From contig NC_090283.1 of NCBI RefSeq assembly GCF_037392515.1, positions 24,678,249-24,742,248 of the forward strand: a DNA stretch of 64,000 nt, written 5' to 3'. Source of the stretch: Haliotis asinina (Eukaryota > Mollusca > Gastropoda > Lepetellida > Haliotidae). Position 1 is the stretch's first letter. Each line of letters opens with the position of its first letter. The notes under the pieces are model-generated. The model made no database searches and was not told the DNA's origin. It was given only the letters and a program-made list of their open reading frames with translations. The position numbers and the translations under genes were made by a program. Positions 10,734 through 24,281 of this stretch are shown piece after piece.

Positions 10734-12210
10734 TGTTTACCAACCTTACATTGATGCTACTGGGTTTCCTTACAAACATTTAATTGAAAATGTTAGCCTG
10801 GCTCCAACATTTTGAAAATAAAGCATTCAAAAACTGTTTCAAAATAAAACTTACCATCCAAATTGAAACCAGATTTTTTTCTGTGATGCCAATGAATATC
10901 CAGTTTTAAAAAATATCAGAATCCCATATTTTCTTATCCAAGCACACAACGAAAACAGTTAACATGAACAAACAACATCCACAAACTACCTTTCCTCCTA
11001 AAATACAGACACAAGCACTTCACATCCATCATGCAGTTCAAGGTAGATCCATCCCCATTCAGGAAGTCTCCCTTTGACCAGTGGTCAGCTTACTCAGCAA
11101 TGAGTTAAGCCTAGCCTGAGAGAAGCAGCATCGGTAATGAGTAAGACAGTGATTCAGCTGGTGGTCACACAAAGTGATCCGTCACAGTGTGGAAATCTTG
11201 ACTCTTGTCAAGTCCTTGTGGAGGATCAGATCACTATATTATCAGTTATGGTGACCTTAACCGATTATTTTAGCCTCCCAAGACAAATTACAAGCCTGAC
11301 AAATAACAATTTTGTCAAATTCAGCAGCCTCAGAGTAACTGACTGCTAACCATTAAACCACAGATCAAAGTGGTGTTGTTTTTCAGCTTTGACATTGGAC
11401 CTGATCATGTTTGAAATCTGACCCACATGCACGTAAGATTTTAAAATAAACACCTACCTACGCACATGAAAATTTACACTCACAAATATTTGTCCAGTGT
11501 GTCATCATTTCTGACGATTCAGCATATATGCAGGCAGTTACAACACTTACTCTCCAGTGGAAATTTTCTCTCTATATTGAAAGATAAGAATTCATTCATC
11601 CTCAATACTTAAACACTAAAACCACATGTGTAAATCAGACCCTAGAAATTTAAAAAACAAAACAAACAAAAAACCAAATAATAATTTGCCTCCTTTCAAA
11701 TCTAGCCCCCATGTGAACAATGTCAGATAAATGAGTAGAGCAATATTGAAGCCCTTTTCATTGAAAACATGAAGCTTGAATAGGACTTACGCCCACAACC
11801 AACGTCAGTGTTAAAACACTCCAACCTTTGTATCAATGATACAAAAATCATCTAATACAAGATGCATGGCCTGTTTCGTCCTCAACACCCACAAGGAAGA
11901 TGATGGTGTCTATACTTCCTCGTCCTGAAACCCACCAGACCACTAAAGCCATAGGCATTCATATACACATGTTTTAGCTGAATATTTTATAATGCTTTCC
12001 AATAAGTGTCACTTGGTTAAACAGATAGCTTGTACAATACAGAATCAATGTGGTCATCAGGGGGTGTTACCATAGAGCCTGTAAAAATATAATGAATTGC
12101 TAGTAATCACAGTAACATGTTGAATTGAGTCCTGGAAAGTGTGAGCTACTATTACGTGGGGAAAAAAGGGAATGAATCATTCTGAGCCCCTAGTCCAGAG
12201 ATTCCTACCT
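10734..12210. other. No gene seen; unique AT-rich DNA
   Basis: No coding or strong repeat signal apart from a weak tRNA-like remnant ending near 11375. Confidence 0.45.
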
Positions 12211-12214
12211 TAAA

Positions 12215-12340
12215 GTGTTGCAAAAAGTATTTTCAAAGGTCAAAATGAGTAGTTTGTCCATAAAATTAGTAGTCAAACCATATACTTAAAATCATGATGG
12301 ATACTGAAAAAGATATGATGACACTAATCAATAGTGAGGC
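12215..12340. repeat. Dispersed direct repeat D, copy 1
   Basis: Shares AGTAGTTTG.CCATAAA.TTAGTAGTCAA and TACTTAAAATCATGATGGAT with copy 2 at 13415-13545. Confidence 0.8.
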
Positions 12341-12547
12341 TTCAATTTCAAATGCCTACAGCAGATTTCCAAATTAGCAAGATTACTTTTCTTCCTTTCG
12401 CTCTTTGATGGAAATGTATTCAATCAAAAAAAAAATATATATTTGTCCAGGACTTGACCTAAGATATTCTATAATACTGTTAACAATAGCATACACTAGT
12501 AAGCACACAAAGAAGAATGAGTAGTCAAGTGAGGGCTAACACCTAAC

Positions 12548-12672
12548 ACCCGTGAATATCCAGGTTAAAGTTTGTCTTCATTCATGCATTCTTGTCATAA
12601 GAGGTGACTAACGTGATTGGGTAGTCTGGCTCACTGGCTTGGCTGACATGTCATCTTGACCCAATTGTGTAT
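12548..12672 (+). mobile_element. SINE-2 head fragment
   Basis: CCGTGAATATCCAGGTTAAA, TTGTCATAAGAGGTGACTAA and CTTGGCTGACATGTCATC match the 5' half of SINE-2. Confidence 0.7.
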
Positions 12673-13414
12673 ATCAAACCTGGAAAAATAACTGATTCAA
12701 AATGGGGATTCGAGGAAACCCATTTCTTAAATACAAAACATAAAACACCACAAGACCAAACAAACAACATTATCAATAACATGATAACTATGACTCATAC
12801 TCAGAATTATTATATATTTTGGATATCCTTAAAAATGCCCCGAACTGACCCATCAAGTAAACTTAAGTCTAGACATCAATACCAGTGGTTGTTACCAGTC
12901 ATCATCGAGATAGGTCTCCCAATTCCAACTTCATAATCCATTGTAAAGCTAACACATGCCATGACAAAAAACTTGCAACTTCCATGAATTGAATGTTTGG
13001 TAGGTATCCTTCTGGTTAACAGAACACATTTTATCAGTTGTCTACATGCCATGATTTATTTGCTGCTGACTTCTCCACAAACCAATAATCCAGTTGATGA
13101 AACCAATATCACATGCTTTCGACCTCATCAATATTGGAAGAATGTTTAATGACACAAAGCTACATATTTACCTGGGTCTTGATGCTCTACTTCCAGAAAC
13201 TCTCCATACAATTTCTTCGATCCATATATGAATGTGAATGAACATAGCTGGAAATGTGACATGCTTGACTAGATTTCCAGGAATGATTGTGGAGGTTCAA
13301 AAGGATCATTCCCATTACTGATAAGAATTTTCATGATAGACTCCAGAAAATCAGACACTGACAACCTGAACTGTGAATCTTTCTCACTCAAACAGAGTGT
13401 CAGCCTTAAGCAGG

Positions 13415-13545
13415 GATGCCAAATAGCAGTTTCAAGGATCCAAATTAGTAGTTTGACCATAAAGTTAGTAGTCAACTAAATACTTAAAATCATGATGGAT
13501 TCTGAAAATAATAATTTGACACTAATCAGTATAGGGTGTCTAATA
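13415..13545. repeat. Dispersed direct repeat D, copy 2
   Basis: See 12215-12340; same orientation, about 1.2 kb apart. Confidence 0.8.
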
Positions 13546-14466
13546 CGCAACCTGCAGTATCAATAAATATAACGATTCATACCACATCCTTTTTGCACTA
13601 CAGGACTCCTAACGTGATTCAGATGCATCCCTTCCAACTTTTTACGCAATAGCTTGACCCCAGCATGCTTCCAATCACTACCACACTTTGAAGAATCTCA
13701 CAGTGACATAATTCCCCATTTCTCAAAGAAACTGTACGGTAACTGGCTCCCCATATAAGGCATAAAGAAACGAGGACATTTTCCATCGACCAATCATGCC
13801 TGACTCAAGAGCAGGATGAAGTAGGGGGAAACACATCAATTCATTGCCATTGATTTCAAGGCTTAACACTTCTGTTCATCTGCTGGGCTCAAAAGAAAAT
13901 CCAAATCAACAGGCTTCAAATTAAGACACTTCAATAGGTTTTCTAAAATGTATAGTTCCGATAAAAAACATTTCAAAGTTAAGTGTTTGAGATCATCTCC
14001 TTTTTCATCCAATGGACTCGACTGGGGCTTTCAAACAATTAATATAAAATGATGTTAACATATAATTGGGCACATCCCCTACAAAGGGAGAACAGTTTGG
14101 AACATTAACTGGACCAACAAGCTGTGAAATTCAATTTTGTAACATGCTAGACAGCTCTCGAAAGAACCCAGTCTCCTATGTCTAACAAGCATCAAATGGT
14201 CACCGCAGAATCTCACGCCTAACACATTTAGTAATACAGCATCTTCACAGCTGATGTTTGCTGAATATTAAGGAGATAAAAACAAACTGTAAGGAATCCT
14301 TGCCGAACATTCAATATTATTCATAATCTCGTTGATTTGATTTGAGTAGAAGACATGCTTGCAGTATCACATGCGCAGCCATCCCTCTTGCCCAGACAGT
14401 ATAGACTGTTTTCATTATCAACAGAATCTGTGGTTAGCGTAGAAAATGAATTGTGTGCCTAAGGTC
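13546..14466. other. No gene seen
   Basis: Unique AT-rich sequence with no recognisable coding exon or RNA gene. Confidence 0.45.
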
Positions 14467-14467
14467 C

Positions 14468-14520
14468 AACCTAGAACCTAGAACCTAGAACCTAGAACCT
14501 AGAACCTAGAACCTGGAACC
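14468..14520. repeat. Heptamer tandem array (AACCTAG)n
   Basis: About seven perfect AACCTAG units, the last one degenerate (AACCTGG). Confidence 0.95.
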
Positions 14521-14635
14521 AGCATCATGAAGGGATCTTTAAAGATATAACTTAATTACTTATTACATCTGAAGTGATTTAAACTACCATTATGAACACA
14601 ACACCTTTCAGAACATGGTGATGAAAAATAAAACC

Positions 14636-14703
14636 ACTACTACTACTAGTGCTGCTGCTACTAGTGCTGCTGCTTCTGTTAGTGCTGCTGCTGCAGCTGC
14701 TGC

Positions 14704-14735
<32 letters not shown>
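14636..14735. repeat. Trinucleotide microsatellite (CTA/GCT)n
   Basis: ACTACTACT passes into interrupted GCTGCTGCT runs. Confidence 0.95.
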
Positions 14736-14940
14736 GCCATGAAGATCTGGGTTACAATTGGTTTTCAGCAACCCATGTTTGTGTAGGAGATTAACAGGAT
14801 CAGGTGATCAGGCTTACATACTTGGTTAATATATTTCTTTTACACAATCTTTCGTCAACCAAGTCACTCAGTCAGTTGACATCAACAAAATTTACGCCAA
14901 TAATTTCCAAATGTATCCTGACAAGTGTTCATAAGTATGC

Positions 14941-15106
14941 GTGAGTCAGCATGTTTTATTGCCGCTTTTCAGCAATATCAGAGCAGGGGAACACCAGAAA
15001 TCAGACCATCAACCAGACTTCAACCATTTTACCCATGTGGAGAATCAAACCTGGGCCTTCAGCAAGATGAGCATGTGCACTAACATCTACGCTACCTGAC
15101 CGCCCC
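14941..15106 (-). mobile_element. SINE-1 copy
   Basis: GTGAGTCAGC start, TTTCAGCAATATCAGAGCAG, GGAGAATCAAACCTGGGCC, ending ACCGCCCC. Confidence 0.8.
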
Positions 15107-15749
15107 TCTCAAGAATGAAAAAATGCAGTATACCAACATACACCAGCAATACCACCAACATCTAAAATAGCCTTCTAAACATAACTAAGGAAATGCTCTT
15201 ATCTTCAAATTTCAAATTGCAGATAAGTTTCCACAAATTTCTAGTTCATCAAAATTCTACCAAAACACAAGGATCCCACCATAGCCATTCATGTCCCATT
15301 CGATAACAAATGCACAAATCAATACAACTCACATCAACTTCGTCCTGGGCCTTGGACCATGAAATGCAAGATGATCACTAGCAGGATAATTACACAATTA
15401 GTAATACAATCTATTAGTCAGGAAGCACCTGATCAATATGTGATATTATCAATATTCATACAAGCATCTTGAGCACACCAAGGTTAACGCAGTATCTTTG
15501 GAAAGCTGGGAAAGTCATCATAAATGCTAGTAACTGCAGTCATATTTAAGAACATCCTGAACAGCATCGGATATTATAAAGGTATAGCTGATGCTTTTCA
15601 GCATTGAAAATTTACAAGCAAAGTCAGCATTTCTTGTAAATCCTGACTTTCTCCAGGTGGGAAAGTGAGCAAAGTGTGGAGCAGAGTGGAGGAATGTGGA
15701 AGAGTGGAAGAGCATGGAAAATTGTAGAGGAATGAGGATGAGAACAGAC

Positions 15750-15840
15750 AGGAAGTGTATCAATCTATGCAAATGGGCTACAATGACATGGTGCAATGAA
15801 GTCAGGAAGCCTGAATACCCGATCCCGCTGGTCAACTCTT
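15750..15840 (-). mobile_element. Degenerate SINE-2 fragment
   Basis: ATCAATCTATGCAAATGGGC, CAATGACATGG and AGCCTGAATACCCGATCCCG follow the SINE-2 middle. Confidence 0.5.
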
Positions 15841-16071
15841 GACCAACTCAAATGTGGGCGAAAAGTGTGTAGGAGTTTGTGGAATGTGGAATGACAAAGC
15901 AGGGATTAATACTGTTAGCACTAAGAAGAGCTTTGAACACATATATAATGGGACTTATCCATAAACTTGGAAACCTAACGCCAACTGGGACTTGAACCCA
16001 CACTCATAGGTTTCTGTCACCACAAAGGGAAGCAACTCTTCATTGCCAGTCGTAGTGATCAAGTTGAAGGG

Positions 16072-16334
16072 GTGAGTGAGCGAGTGAGCGAGTTAAGTTT
16101 TACGTGGCACTCAGCAATATTCCAGCTATATGGCGGCAGTCTGTAAATAATCAAGTCTGGACCAGACAATCCAGTGATCAACAACATGAGCATAGATCTG
16201 CGTAACTGGGAACCGATGACATGTGTCAACCAAGTCAGCAAGTCTGACCACCCAATCCTCGACAAGCACAGTCGCCTTGTATGGCTAGCATGTGTTGCTG
16301 AAGGCCTATTCTACCCAGGAACCTTCACGGGTCT
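16072..16334 (-). mobile_element. SINE-2 copy, near full length
   Basis: Begins GTGAGTGAGCGAGTGAGCGA and ends CCTTCACGGGTC. A short deletion removes part of the CCCGTTAGTCGCCTCTTACG segment. Confidence 0.9.
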
Positions 16335-17560
16335 CAAGTTAAAGGGGCATCTGTGTCTCCACTTGAGAAAAGTGATGTAGCCTTAAGCTAAAGCTACTTG
16401 TCCACAGCAAAGTTTTGTAAAATTCAGTTCAATTACTTAACTTAAGCAGATAATAACACCAAACTCTACTATTAGTACTAAAAATGATGCTACGCTCAAT
16501 ATTCAAGCTGAATGACTCTACAATACTTAGAATACTTACAATGTTTCTGCACTTCTCAACACAAGGCACATACACTTTACACACAACTTACCACTTCTTT
16601 AATCCATAAAACTAATATGCCACAGTGCTGTCATGAAAGCCTGTCTTGAACTTAACTAGTTTCATTAGCAGAATTATGTAACATTTTAAACCTGCATCTA
16701 ACATGATCATAAACTTCAAAGAACAGTCACCAGAAAGAGGAGACTAGAACTCAAACTTCGTTTACAAAAACAAGCTGACAGACTGACCACTCTACCTCCG
16801 AACATTCATATGACAGCATGTCAGCTTGATGCAGGAGGAAAGGTGGAAGGCATGCATGAAAACGAGGTTAACATCCAAGAAACAATCAGACCAGGCTACA
16901 AACCTGGTACAAACATCAACAACTTGTCTACCTATGCTCAAACCTGTGATGTGTTTCTGGAACTCTTAGGGGCCATAACACTTCATATAAACATCATCAA
17001 CAAGTCGTTTACCTATGCCCAAACCAATAATGTGTTGTGGAACATAGGGACCACAATACTTCATATGAAATATCAACATCATCAACAACCAATCTACCCT
17101 AGGTTGTACGCAACCTAATGACTTCATCATTAAATCGACTTACTGGCTTTCACAGTCCTCACAACACGCATCAACACAGACCTCAGCCTTCCCCTCCAGA
17201 CAGACCAGCTTGTCCACATAATCATGGTCCTCATCAACGACCTCTCTAACTACACAGGTAAGCAAAGTCTGTCTGATTGATGCAATCACAGGCCATAAAC
17301 TGACCACATGAAAGGCAGGGCAGCCTGGCCGCCAAGACCTGTCATCATGTCCACTACAGGCCTAGCCTCCAGGATATGCCTCTAACATCCTGCTGATGGT
17401 GTGGGTTGGGCAAGGTGTTATTTAGTGAAGGTTGCACTAATGTACTTGGTTTCCTCTCTGGCTATATTTGACAATGAGTCATAACTATTATCTTCACACT
17501 GACAGTAAATATACTAAATTCATGTGTTTACATACAGCAATACTCCCACTACTGCTGGAA

Positions 17561-17561
17561 T

Positions 17562-17627
<66 letters not shown>

Positions 17628-17631
17628 ATAT
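17561..17631. repeat. (GAT)n microsatellite
   Basis: More than 20 near-perfect GAT units. Confidence 0.97.
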
Positions 17632-18495
17632 TTAACAGGTTTGACTCAAACATTTACATAAGATGTAGTGTACGCATATGTAGCAAGGCAAGAACTGTGC
17701 GCATTCGCAAAGTTGCAAAAATCTCTCAGGAGGATTTCTCAATACCATTATAACTTGTGACTCGTATATTGTAGATCACAACACTCAGCATAGCTCACTT
17801 TTTGGTGACGATGCCATAGTGTTCAATACGTATTCATAACAACAAAAACACACAACCTCATTTATCTGCAAACAGAAATTGAAGTTTTAGTTAACTTGGG
17901 GGATATACAGAATTCAGATCTGCTGGTCTGACTGTTTTGCTCACTCGTAACAATAATTTGGAAATTTGCAGACTGCCAGGTCTTAAATCCTCATCCACAG
18001 TGGTACATCAGCGTAAAGATCTAATTGTGAAGAGTCTGGTCTATTTTTCCAGACTGAATACAGGCTTGAACAAAATCCTTCTTTAAAGAATGAATAAGAA
18101 TTGAAAAAAAACCAACAATCAAGTAATTTAACGCTACTGCCTCATCAACCATCAGCTCATCAACAATATTACTTTGTTCTGTTTACAGGCAGTGCTTATC
18201 ACAATCCATTACTAGCATTAGATAGTAGGTCCATCTTGACCAGATGGTAGGAAAACAAAGCCTGTGGTACAAATTTAGTTTAGACAGCTAGGCCGTGGAG
18301 GTTTGTTTGTTTACAGTCATATCATACTGTCTTGTGTCAAGCCAAATAATTTGGGAGAAGTCTAGAAGGACTACTAACCACAAATTACAGACCTGATAAC
18401 AGATCTCTGACCAAAGAGATGCTTTCCAGGTCTGTCTACAGACACATCTACAGTCAACATTATAACCCTCTTCAGCCTAACACACTGTGATGGGC

Positions 18496-18770
18496 TGAGT
18501 GAGTGAGTGAGTGAGTTTAGTTTTGTGCCGCACTCAGCAATATTACAGCTATATGGCGGCAGTCTGTAAATAATCGAGTCTGGACCAGACAATCCAGTGA
18601 TCAACAACATGAGCATCGATCTGCTCAATTGGGAACCGAAGACATGCGTCAAACAAGTCAGCGAGTCTGACCACCCGATCCTGTTAGTCGCCTCTTACGA
18701 CAAGCTTAGTCGCCTTTATGGCAAGCATGGGTTGCTGAAGGCCTATTCTACCCCGGGACCTTCACGGGTC
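18496..18770 (-). mobile_element. SINE-2 copy, full length reference
   Basis: Complete order from GAGTGAGTGAGTGAGTTTAG through GGCGGCAGTCTGTAAATAAT, CGAGTCTGGACCAGACAATC, TGACCACCCGATCC and GGGTTGCTGAAGGCC to CCCCGGGACCTTCACGGGTC. A 5-bp insertion-like difference (AAGCTT for AAGCAT) is visible near 18705. Confidence 0.92.
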
Positions 18771-19084
18771 GGAAGAAGAAAGAGAGGTTATTGACAGAAT
18801 GATATACAATAACGGTTAGAACAATACTTCCACCCTCATATGAACATACCATGTGTGTCGTTACATCTGTATGCATGAGAATACACAATGTGTACCATTA
18901 GAAATGTAGGTTTGTGATGACACTACATATGTCATTACAACTCTTGACACGTGTCGCCATGGATGTCATTAAAACTGCAAATTTGTGATGACAATGTATG
19001 TCATTGCAAATGTAAGTACCTGATGTGCCATGGATCAAATAAGACCGCAAAGGTAGCCTCTTGGGGAACACTGAGAAATTTGAC

Positions 19085-19230
19085 CTTTCACTTGTTTGAG
19101 TGGCATTTTAGAAGTTGAGGAGTACAAATAGGACAAATTGTATGGATAACAACTTCTTTATTGTGTGATTGCGACGTTTCGGTACAGATTCTTGTACCGT
19201 TGTCAAGCAGGAATAATTCCTGCTGTATAT
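19085..19230. repeat. Stem-plus-CGAAAC repeat (family C), copy 1
   Basis: Contains ATGGATAACAACTTCTT and, on the minus strand, TTGACAACGGTAC-loop-GTACCGAAACGTCGC. Related copies lie at 27231-27365 and 45830-45940. Confidence 0.65.
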
Positions 19231-19907
19231 AATTCCAAGCACAATGAAATATACCCTTTCGAAGCAATTCAACAGTTAATTAAATATCTACAGCCACATT
19301 TTCAGCATGTACAAACCTAAAAGCTAATTTCTTCAATGACAAGCCTATAATACCTGCAGAGAGACGTATTTCAAAATCACAATGTGAGCCCAGTGATAGA
19401 CATTAACACTCGCCTGCTGGCCGAAGGCAGGTAGAACTTTGTCTGGGTGAAATAGAACCATTCTACTGATCCCCAAGTTCTAACCCACATCTGGACATGT
19501 GCTAGCCTATAAGAAACATCAACACTGGATTTTCACGTCTACCTAATCCACTGTGAAAACAGTTGCAAAGTAAGTAGCTACAGCGGCTAATTGCAATAAT
19601 ATTCCTGTACTAACTAATTTAAGTCATTCTGCTAAAAAATGCTCCCACGCAGTGTTTTAGAAACAAACATCAATTCTGTTAATAATCAACATGACAAGCT
19701 GAAGCCATGACAGCATGAGAAAAGATTTTTGTAATGCAGTGAATCAACAACCTAATTCCAATTTCAAAACCAATGCAACAAAGAATAACTAACTGGACTA
19801 CAGACTTCAGCCACTTGGTACAATATCATTCAGTGAACTTAAAAGCCAGCTAGGTCACAGTCCATATCTGGATTTAAACATACTAAATATAATGGAGCAA
19901 GTGGCTT

Positions 19908-20650
19908 TAAAAAGTAGCTTGTCCTCACTAATTTTCCACTGGCTCTGATTTCTATCACATTATCATGATGATTTAATTATGAAAGAATAAATCAACATGG
20001 TATTCGATGTTAATGTTTAGTAGACAATTTATCGAAAAGTGATAAATAGCCAAGAAAGATGGCCTTATTTTAATATCATTGTGAAATTTAATAGCTATAT
20101 TTTGAGCAGATATGAAATCAAATCCAAGCTTATTTGCAATCTGAAACCATAAATGGAAATTATCTAGTAAGACACCATTATCTGACTGCCCGAAATGAAA
20201 ACTGACTTGTCTCAGGCGTCAGGCGTCAGGCGATGAGATGTTTGAATTATGCTGTCAAAGGGAATGTTCCATTTGAAGATTTCTGGAAACAAAATGGGCT
20301 CTTTGTGATAGTAAACAGGGGTTCAAAAGTTCCACTGCCCAACGAACAGGACAAGTCAGTTTTCATTTTGGGCAGTTAAATAATGGTGTCTTAACTTGTG
20401 GGCTACTAGATAATTTCCACTTACGGTTTCAAACTACAAGTAAACTTGGATTTCATTTCACATCATGTAGCTATTAATTTTGCATTAATAGTTATTTAGA
20501 GCTATCGTTCTTTGAAATTTATCACTCTTTGATAAACAGTCCAGTAAACATTAACATCAAACACTGTGTCATAAAATCAGGACAAGTGGAAAATCAGTCA
20601 GGACAAGTTACTTTCTTGAAGTCTCTTGTGCTGTGGCAAGTCGCTTTTAA
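19908..20650. mobile_element. Inverted-repeat element, about 300-bp arms
   Basis: The left arm (about 19908-20212) and the complement of the right arm (about 20343-20650) share GATGTTAATGTTTA, AAGTGATAAAT, TTAATAGCTA, ATGAAATCAAATCCAAG-like, GGAAATTATCTAGTA and AATGAAAACTGACTTGTC in the same order. No coding frame inside. The ends and target duplication could not be fixed, so it may be a MITE or an inverted duplication. Confidence 0.75.
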
Positions 20651-20842
20651 AAAAAAAAATTAACCCCTGGTAAAGATCAACCTGTAATTAATATTTATAT
20701 TCTCATACACATTGTTTTACACTGCCCAAACTTCAGCTCAGACACTCCTGCTGCTAAATGATGAATAAAACAGCTTTTAAACCTTTAATTTACACTTGAC
20801 CAACAAAATCATCAAATGTTTGTACTGCACAGAGTTACAACC

Positions 20843-21309
20843 TGATCATCACTAGCATTCATCCTTCAATAGTCACTTACTGTCCACATCATCACGATCA
20901 TTCATCCTTATATAGTCACTGATTGTCCACATCAACACTATCATTCATCCTTCAGTAATCACTGACTGTCCACATCAACACTATCATTCATCCTTACATA
21001 TTCACTGACTGTCCACATCAACACTATCATTCATTCTTACATAGTCACTGACTGTCCACATCAACACTATCATTCATCCTTACATATTCACTGACTGTCC
21101 ACATCAACACTATCATTCATCCTTACATAGTCACTGACTGTCCACATCAACACTATCATTCATCCTTATATAGTCACTGACTGTCCACATCATCACGACC
21201 ATCATTCTTATATAGTCACTGACTGTCCACATCATCACGACCATCATCCTTAATGTCATGGACTGTCCAGATCATCACTATCATTCATCTTTCAATAATC
21301 ACTAACTGT
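20843..21309. repeat. 43-bp minisatellite, about 11 units
   Basis: Units around CATCAACACTATCATTCATC plus CTTACATAGTCACTGACTGT; middle units almost identical. Confidence 0.95.
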
Positions 21310-21365
21310 CCAGACGTCTTGTCAGGATCTCTGGGTTAGAACTCATGATTCCCTGCATGCTAACT

Positions 21366-21480
21366 CTGGGCTTCATTCCACAAAGCAACCTTAGCACTAC
21401 GACTGTCGTAAAGCTATGTTTAAGTATGGAAGTTATGATCACTGTAGTATTACAGCTGTCTTAAGGAACAGAGCCCTTGA
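21366..21480. repeat. Dispersed repeat (CACAAAGCAACCTTAGC family)
   Basis: Related to 7543-7655 and to the complement of 48195-48272; a weakly palindromic ACCTTAG/CTAAGGT core is typical of these copies. Confidence 0.5.
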
Positions 21481-23617
21481 TGTAAACTGGACAAAGTATT
21501 CCAGTACCCTATCTCAACTGAGCACAAACTTTAAATGTCACGCCACAGACTGAAAATGACAACCCTGCCCAATGCTCCAGTGTAACTGCCTGTTACTACA
21601 ACACTATGTCACAATACAAGACCATGAAGAAAGACACAGCCTCATTTGACTCTCCACACTGAGAAGTGAGGGTATTTTTACTGACATATGCTCTAAGACT
21701 TGCTTGCACGTAACTCTGCCATGTCCATACAAAGGCAGAAGGAAAAGCCATAATTACAGACATCAAAGGGAAACCAAGAAATGAAATTCACAAATGTCTT
21801 GCCTCTGGATAATTCCTGTTGGAAGAGGAATCCCTTTGCACCTGCAACTAATGGTCAACCCAAGGGTCAAGTGAACTACTGGTCAAATATAATGTTCAAA
21901 GAACTTTCTAAATGAACCGTTTCATGATTTTAGGAAATTTTGATTGTATATTCGTCTACATAAAAACCCAAACTTTAAATACCTCCAGACACTTGAGATG
22001 ACAAATCCCAAGAAGATGAACCCTAGAAGATGAATCCACCTAAAATCCCGAGCACTTACGTTCAACCATACTCCACACTCCAACATAACTTATCAACATC
22101 AATGATTTGATACTACCTACTTCGAAAACTGATACAGTACTGCCGTTGTCATGGAAACCAAATAATCAAATCCTGCTTCAAACAGTGTTATCTGTCTCAG
22201 AGGGACTATGAGTGGGAGGTGAGTCGCTGCCTCCAGGTAGCAGAGTGTCTGCAGACAGTGTACACAGACAGTGAATGCATGTAGTCTCATGCATTTCTCA
22301 TACCTGAGCCTCTTGTGGCCAGTGTTGGCTTAAACAGAGAGTGTGTGCTTGAACAGAGTTTCTTACAACACCTGATACCAGCCTGTTGAGGAAACACTTG
22401 CCCAGACCAGATGGTGTGAGGCAGAAGCTGAGATGCAGAGATGCAGGTGTCAAGTAATTGCCGGGAAGATGTCACAGCACCTAGCCATTATCATGTAGAT
22501 ATAATAGGGTCATTGATGTGCTTTCTCAAACAGCATTCAAACCTAAGAAACTCCTCAATTACTTTTTTATACTTTGATGCCTGCCTCTCAGTCAAACCAT
22601 AAAATTTTCCCTTCTCTTTCCCTGCCTTACTATAATAACGCATAGGCCCTAAATGAAGGAAATCTAGATTTTTCTCAAGTTCCTCTTAATCACCTATCTC
22701 AACTTGGCTCCATTTCAAATTTGAGATTGATTGCATCAGAATATTATTTTTTCTAGTGTTGGGAATCATCTCTAAAACCACAATGGATTATCAATGTCTT
22801 CTGTCGATCAGTTATCAATAAATGATCAACTACAAGCATGGATTTACTAACACAAGACCAGCTGATGAGTCGACTGCTGCTACACAACCGCTTGTAGACA
22901 TGTCATACGACACGAGATCATAACCCGTTCTTCCTTAAAAAATGGATTTAAAAAGAAACAAACTCTTTGACAAAAGAATATTGAAGGTCATGGAGCATTT
23001 GACAACTAATGTAAACTTAGATCACTATTTTTCCAGTTAAACGATATGTACATCAATTATTTTAGAGCGCGAAAATCGAGAAATGTTGAACTCAAGATCT
23101 ACATGTCAATTTTCTGATGAAGATCAGAATAGAGAAGCTGTACATTTAAGAGTAGATGTGACAAATTCCAACCATTTGCTGTCCATTTCCAACCTTGTTT
23201 GTGAATTTGATGAGAAATGAGCCATTCACAAATACAAAATGTTTTGTTGAAGTGAACATGTGTGGGAAAGCAGGCATCTTCTTGACAGTCTGACCAACCA
23301 ATCAAATTGCTTGTTTTGTGTTATATTCTCACAAGTATTCCTTGTTTTTAGAACCACATTTTCATAACATACTACATGTACGAAGCTATAATTAATGCTT
23401 GCATATTCAAACATGTAATTAAACATGGGTCTATATGATATATGTATCCACTCTAAAACATTTATGATATTTTGAAGATAGTATACAGTGTTATCAATTG
23501 AAACGTTTTTAATTTATTACCAAAGTTTGATTGTCAAACAATCAATAAATCAATTATTTGATCAATCAGTGCACCACTAATGTTTTCAGAGATTACGTCA
23601 ATGTAAGGTTAAAGAAA
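21481..23617. other. No gene seen
   Basis: Over 2 kb of unique AT-rich sequence; frames of 60-70 codons lack domains or good splice borders. Confidence 0.45.
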
Positions 23618-23798
23618 CAGATCAGTTTTATACTGCAATATTAAAGCTACACGACAGTTATAAATAATCAAGGCAGGACCAGACCTTCCAGAGATCAACA
23701 GCATGAGCATCAATATCTACACAACTGAAATGCAATGACATGTGTCAACCAAGTCAGCTAGCCTGATCACCCAATCACTTGTCGCCTCTTTCAGGACA
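23618..23798 (-). mobile_element. SINE-2 copy, degenerate
   Basis: ATAAATAATCAAGGCAGGAC, CATGAGCATCAATATC, GACATGTGTCAACCAAGTCA and TTGTCGCCTCTT in SINE-2 order. Confidence 0.75.
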
Positions 23799-24272
23799 TT
23801 TTAGTGTTATTCTTAAAGATACTTAGATAGTTACTCACAGAGATTGGTATGAACACCTAAACTACCACATGACAAATAAACACTGTCAAGGAATTCCTTG
23901 CCTCCATGGGTCGGCACTAACACATCTGAATGAAACCGATCTTTCCAAACAAACATATTATTCCAGTATTTACAGAACAACAACTACATTATGAGAAACT
24001 CATTTGTTCCAAGTGAATAAATGGTGTTAATCCCAAGCTACTGTCATGGGACTTACAGCAAACATTATGAAAGACAGATAATCCATGTTCCTAGCATCAA
24101 CTTGATCAAGTAGTGTTTTTCACACATAACTAGCTGAAACTTATGGAGAAAATGAAAACAGAATGTTAGAAATACCATATCTACAGAGAATCTTCACTGA
24201 AGGAACGCAATTGTTTAGTTCAATTTGTGTCAACATGAATGATGGATTTCATCATACATTTTCTTTCAGTAA

Positions 24273-24281
24273 TGAAGCACT
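24273..24281. repeat. 9-bp target-site duplication, left
   Basis: TGAAGCACT, identical to 24793-24801. Confidence 0.92.

Noticed and set aside
20880..21310. CRISPR-like array
   Set aside because: The repeats are contiguous 43-bp units without unique spacers, in eukaryotic sequence.
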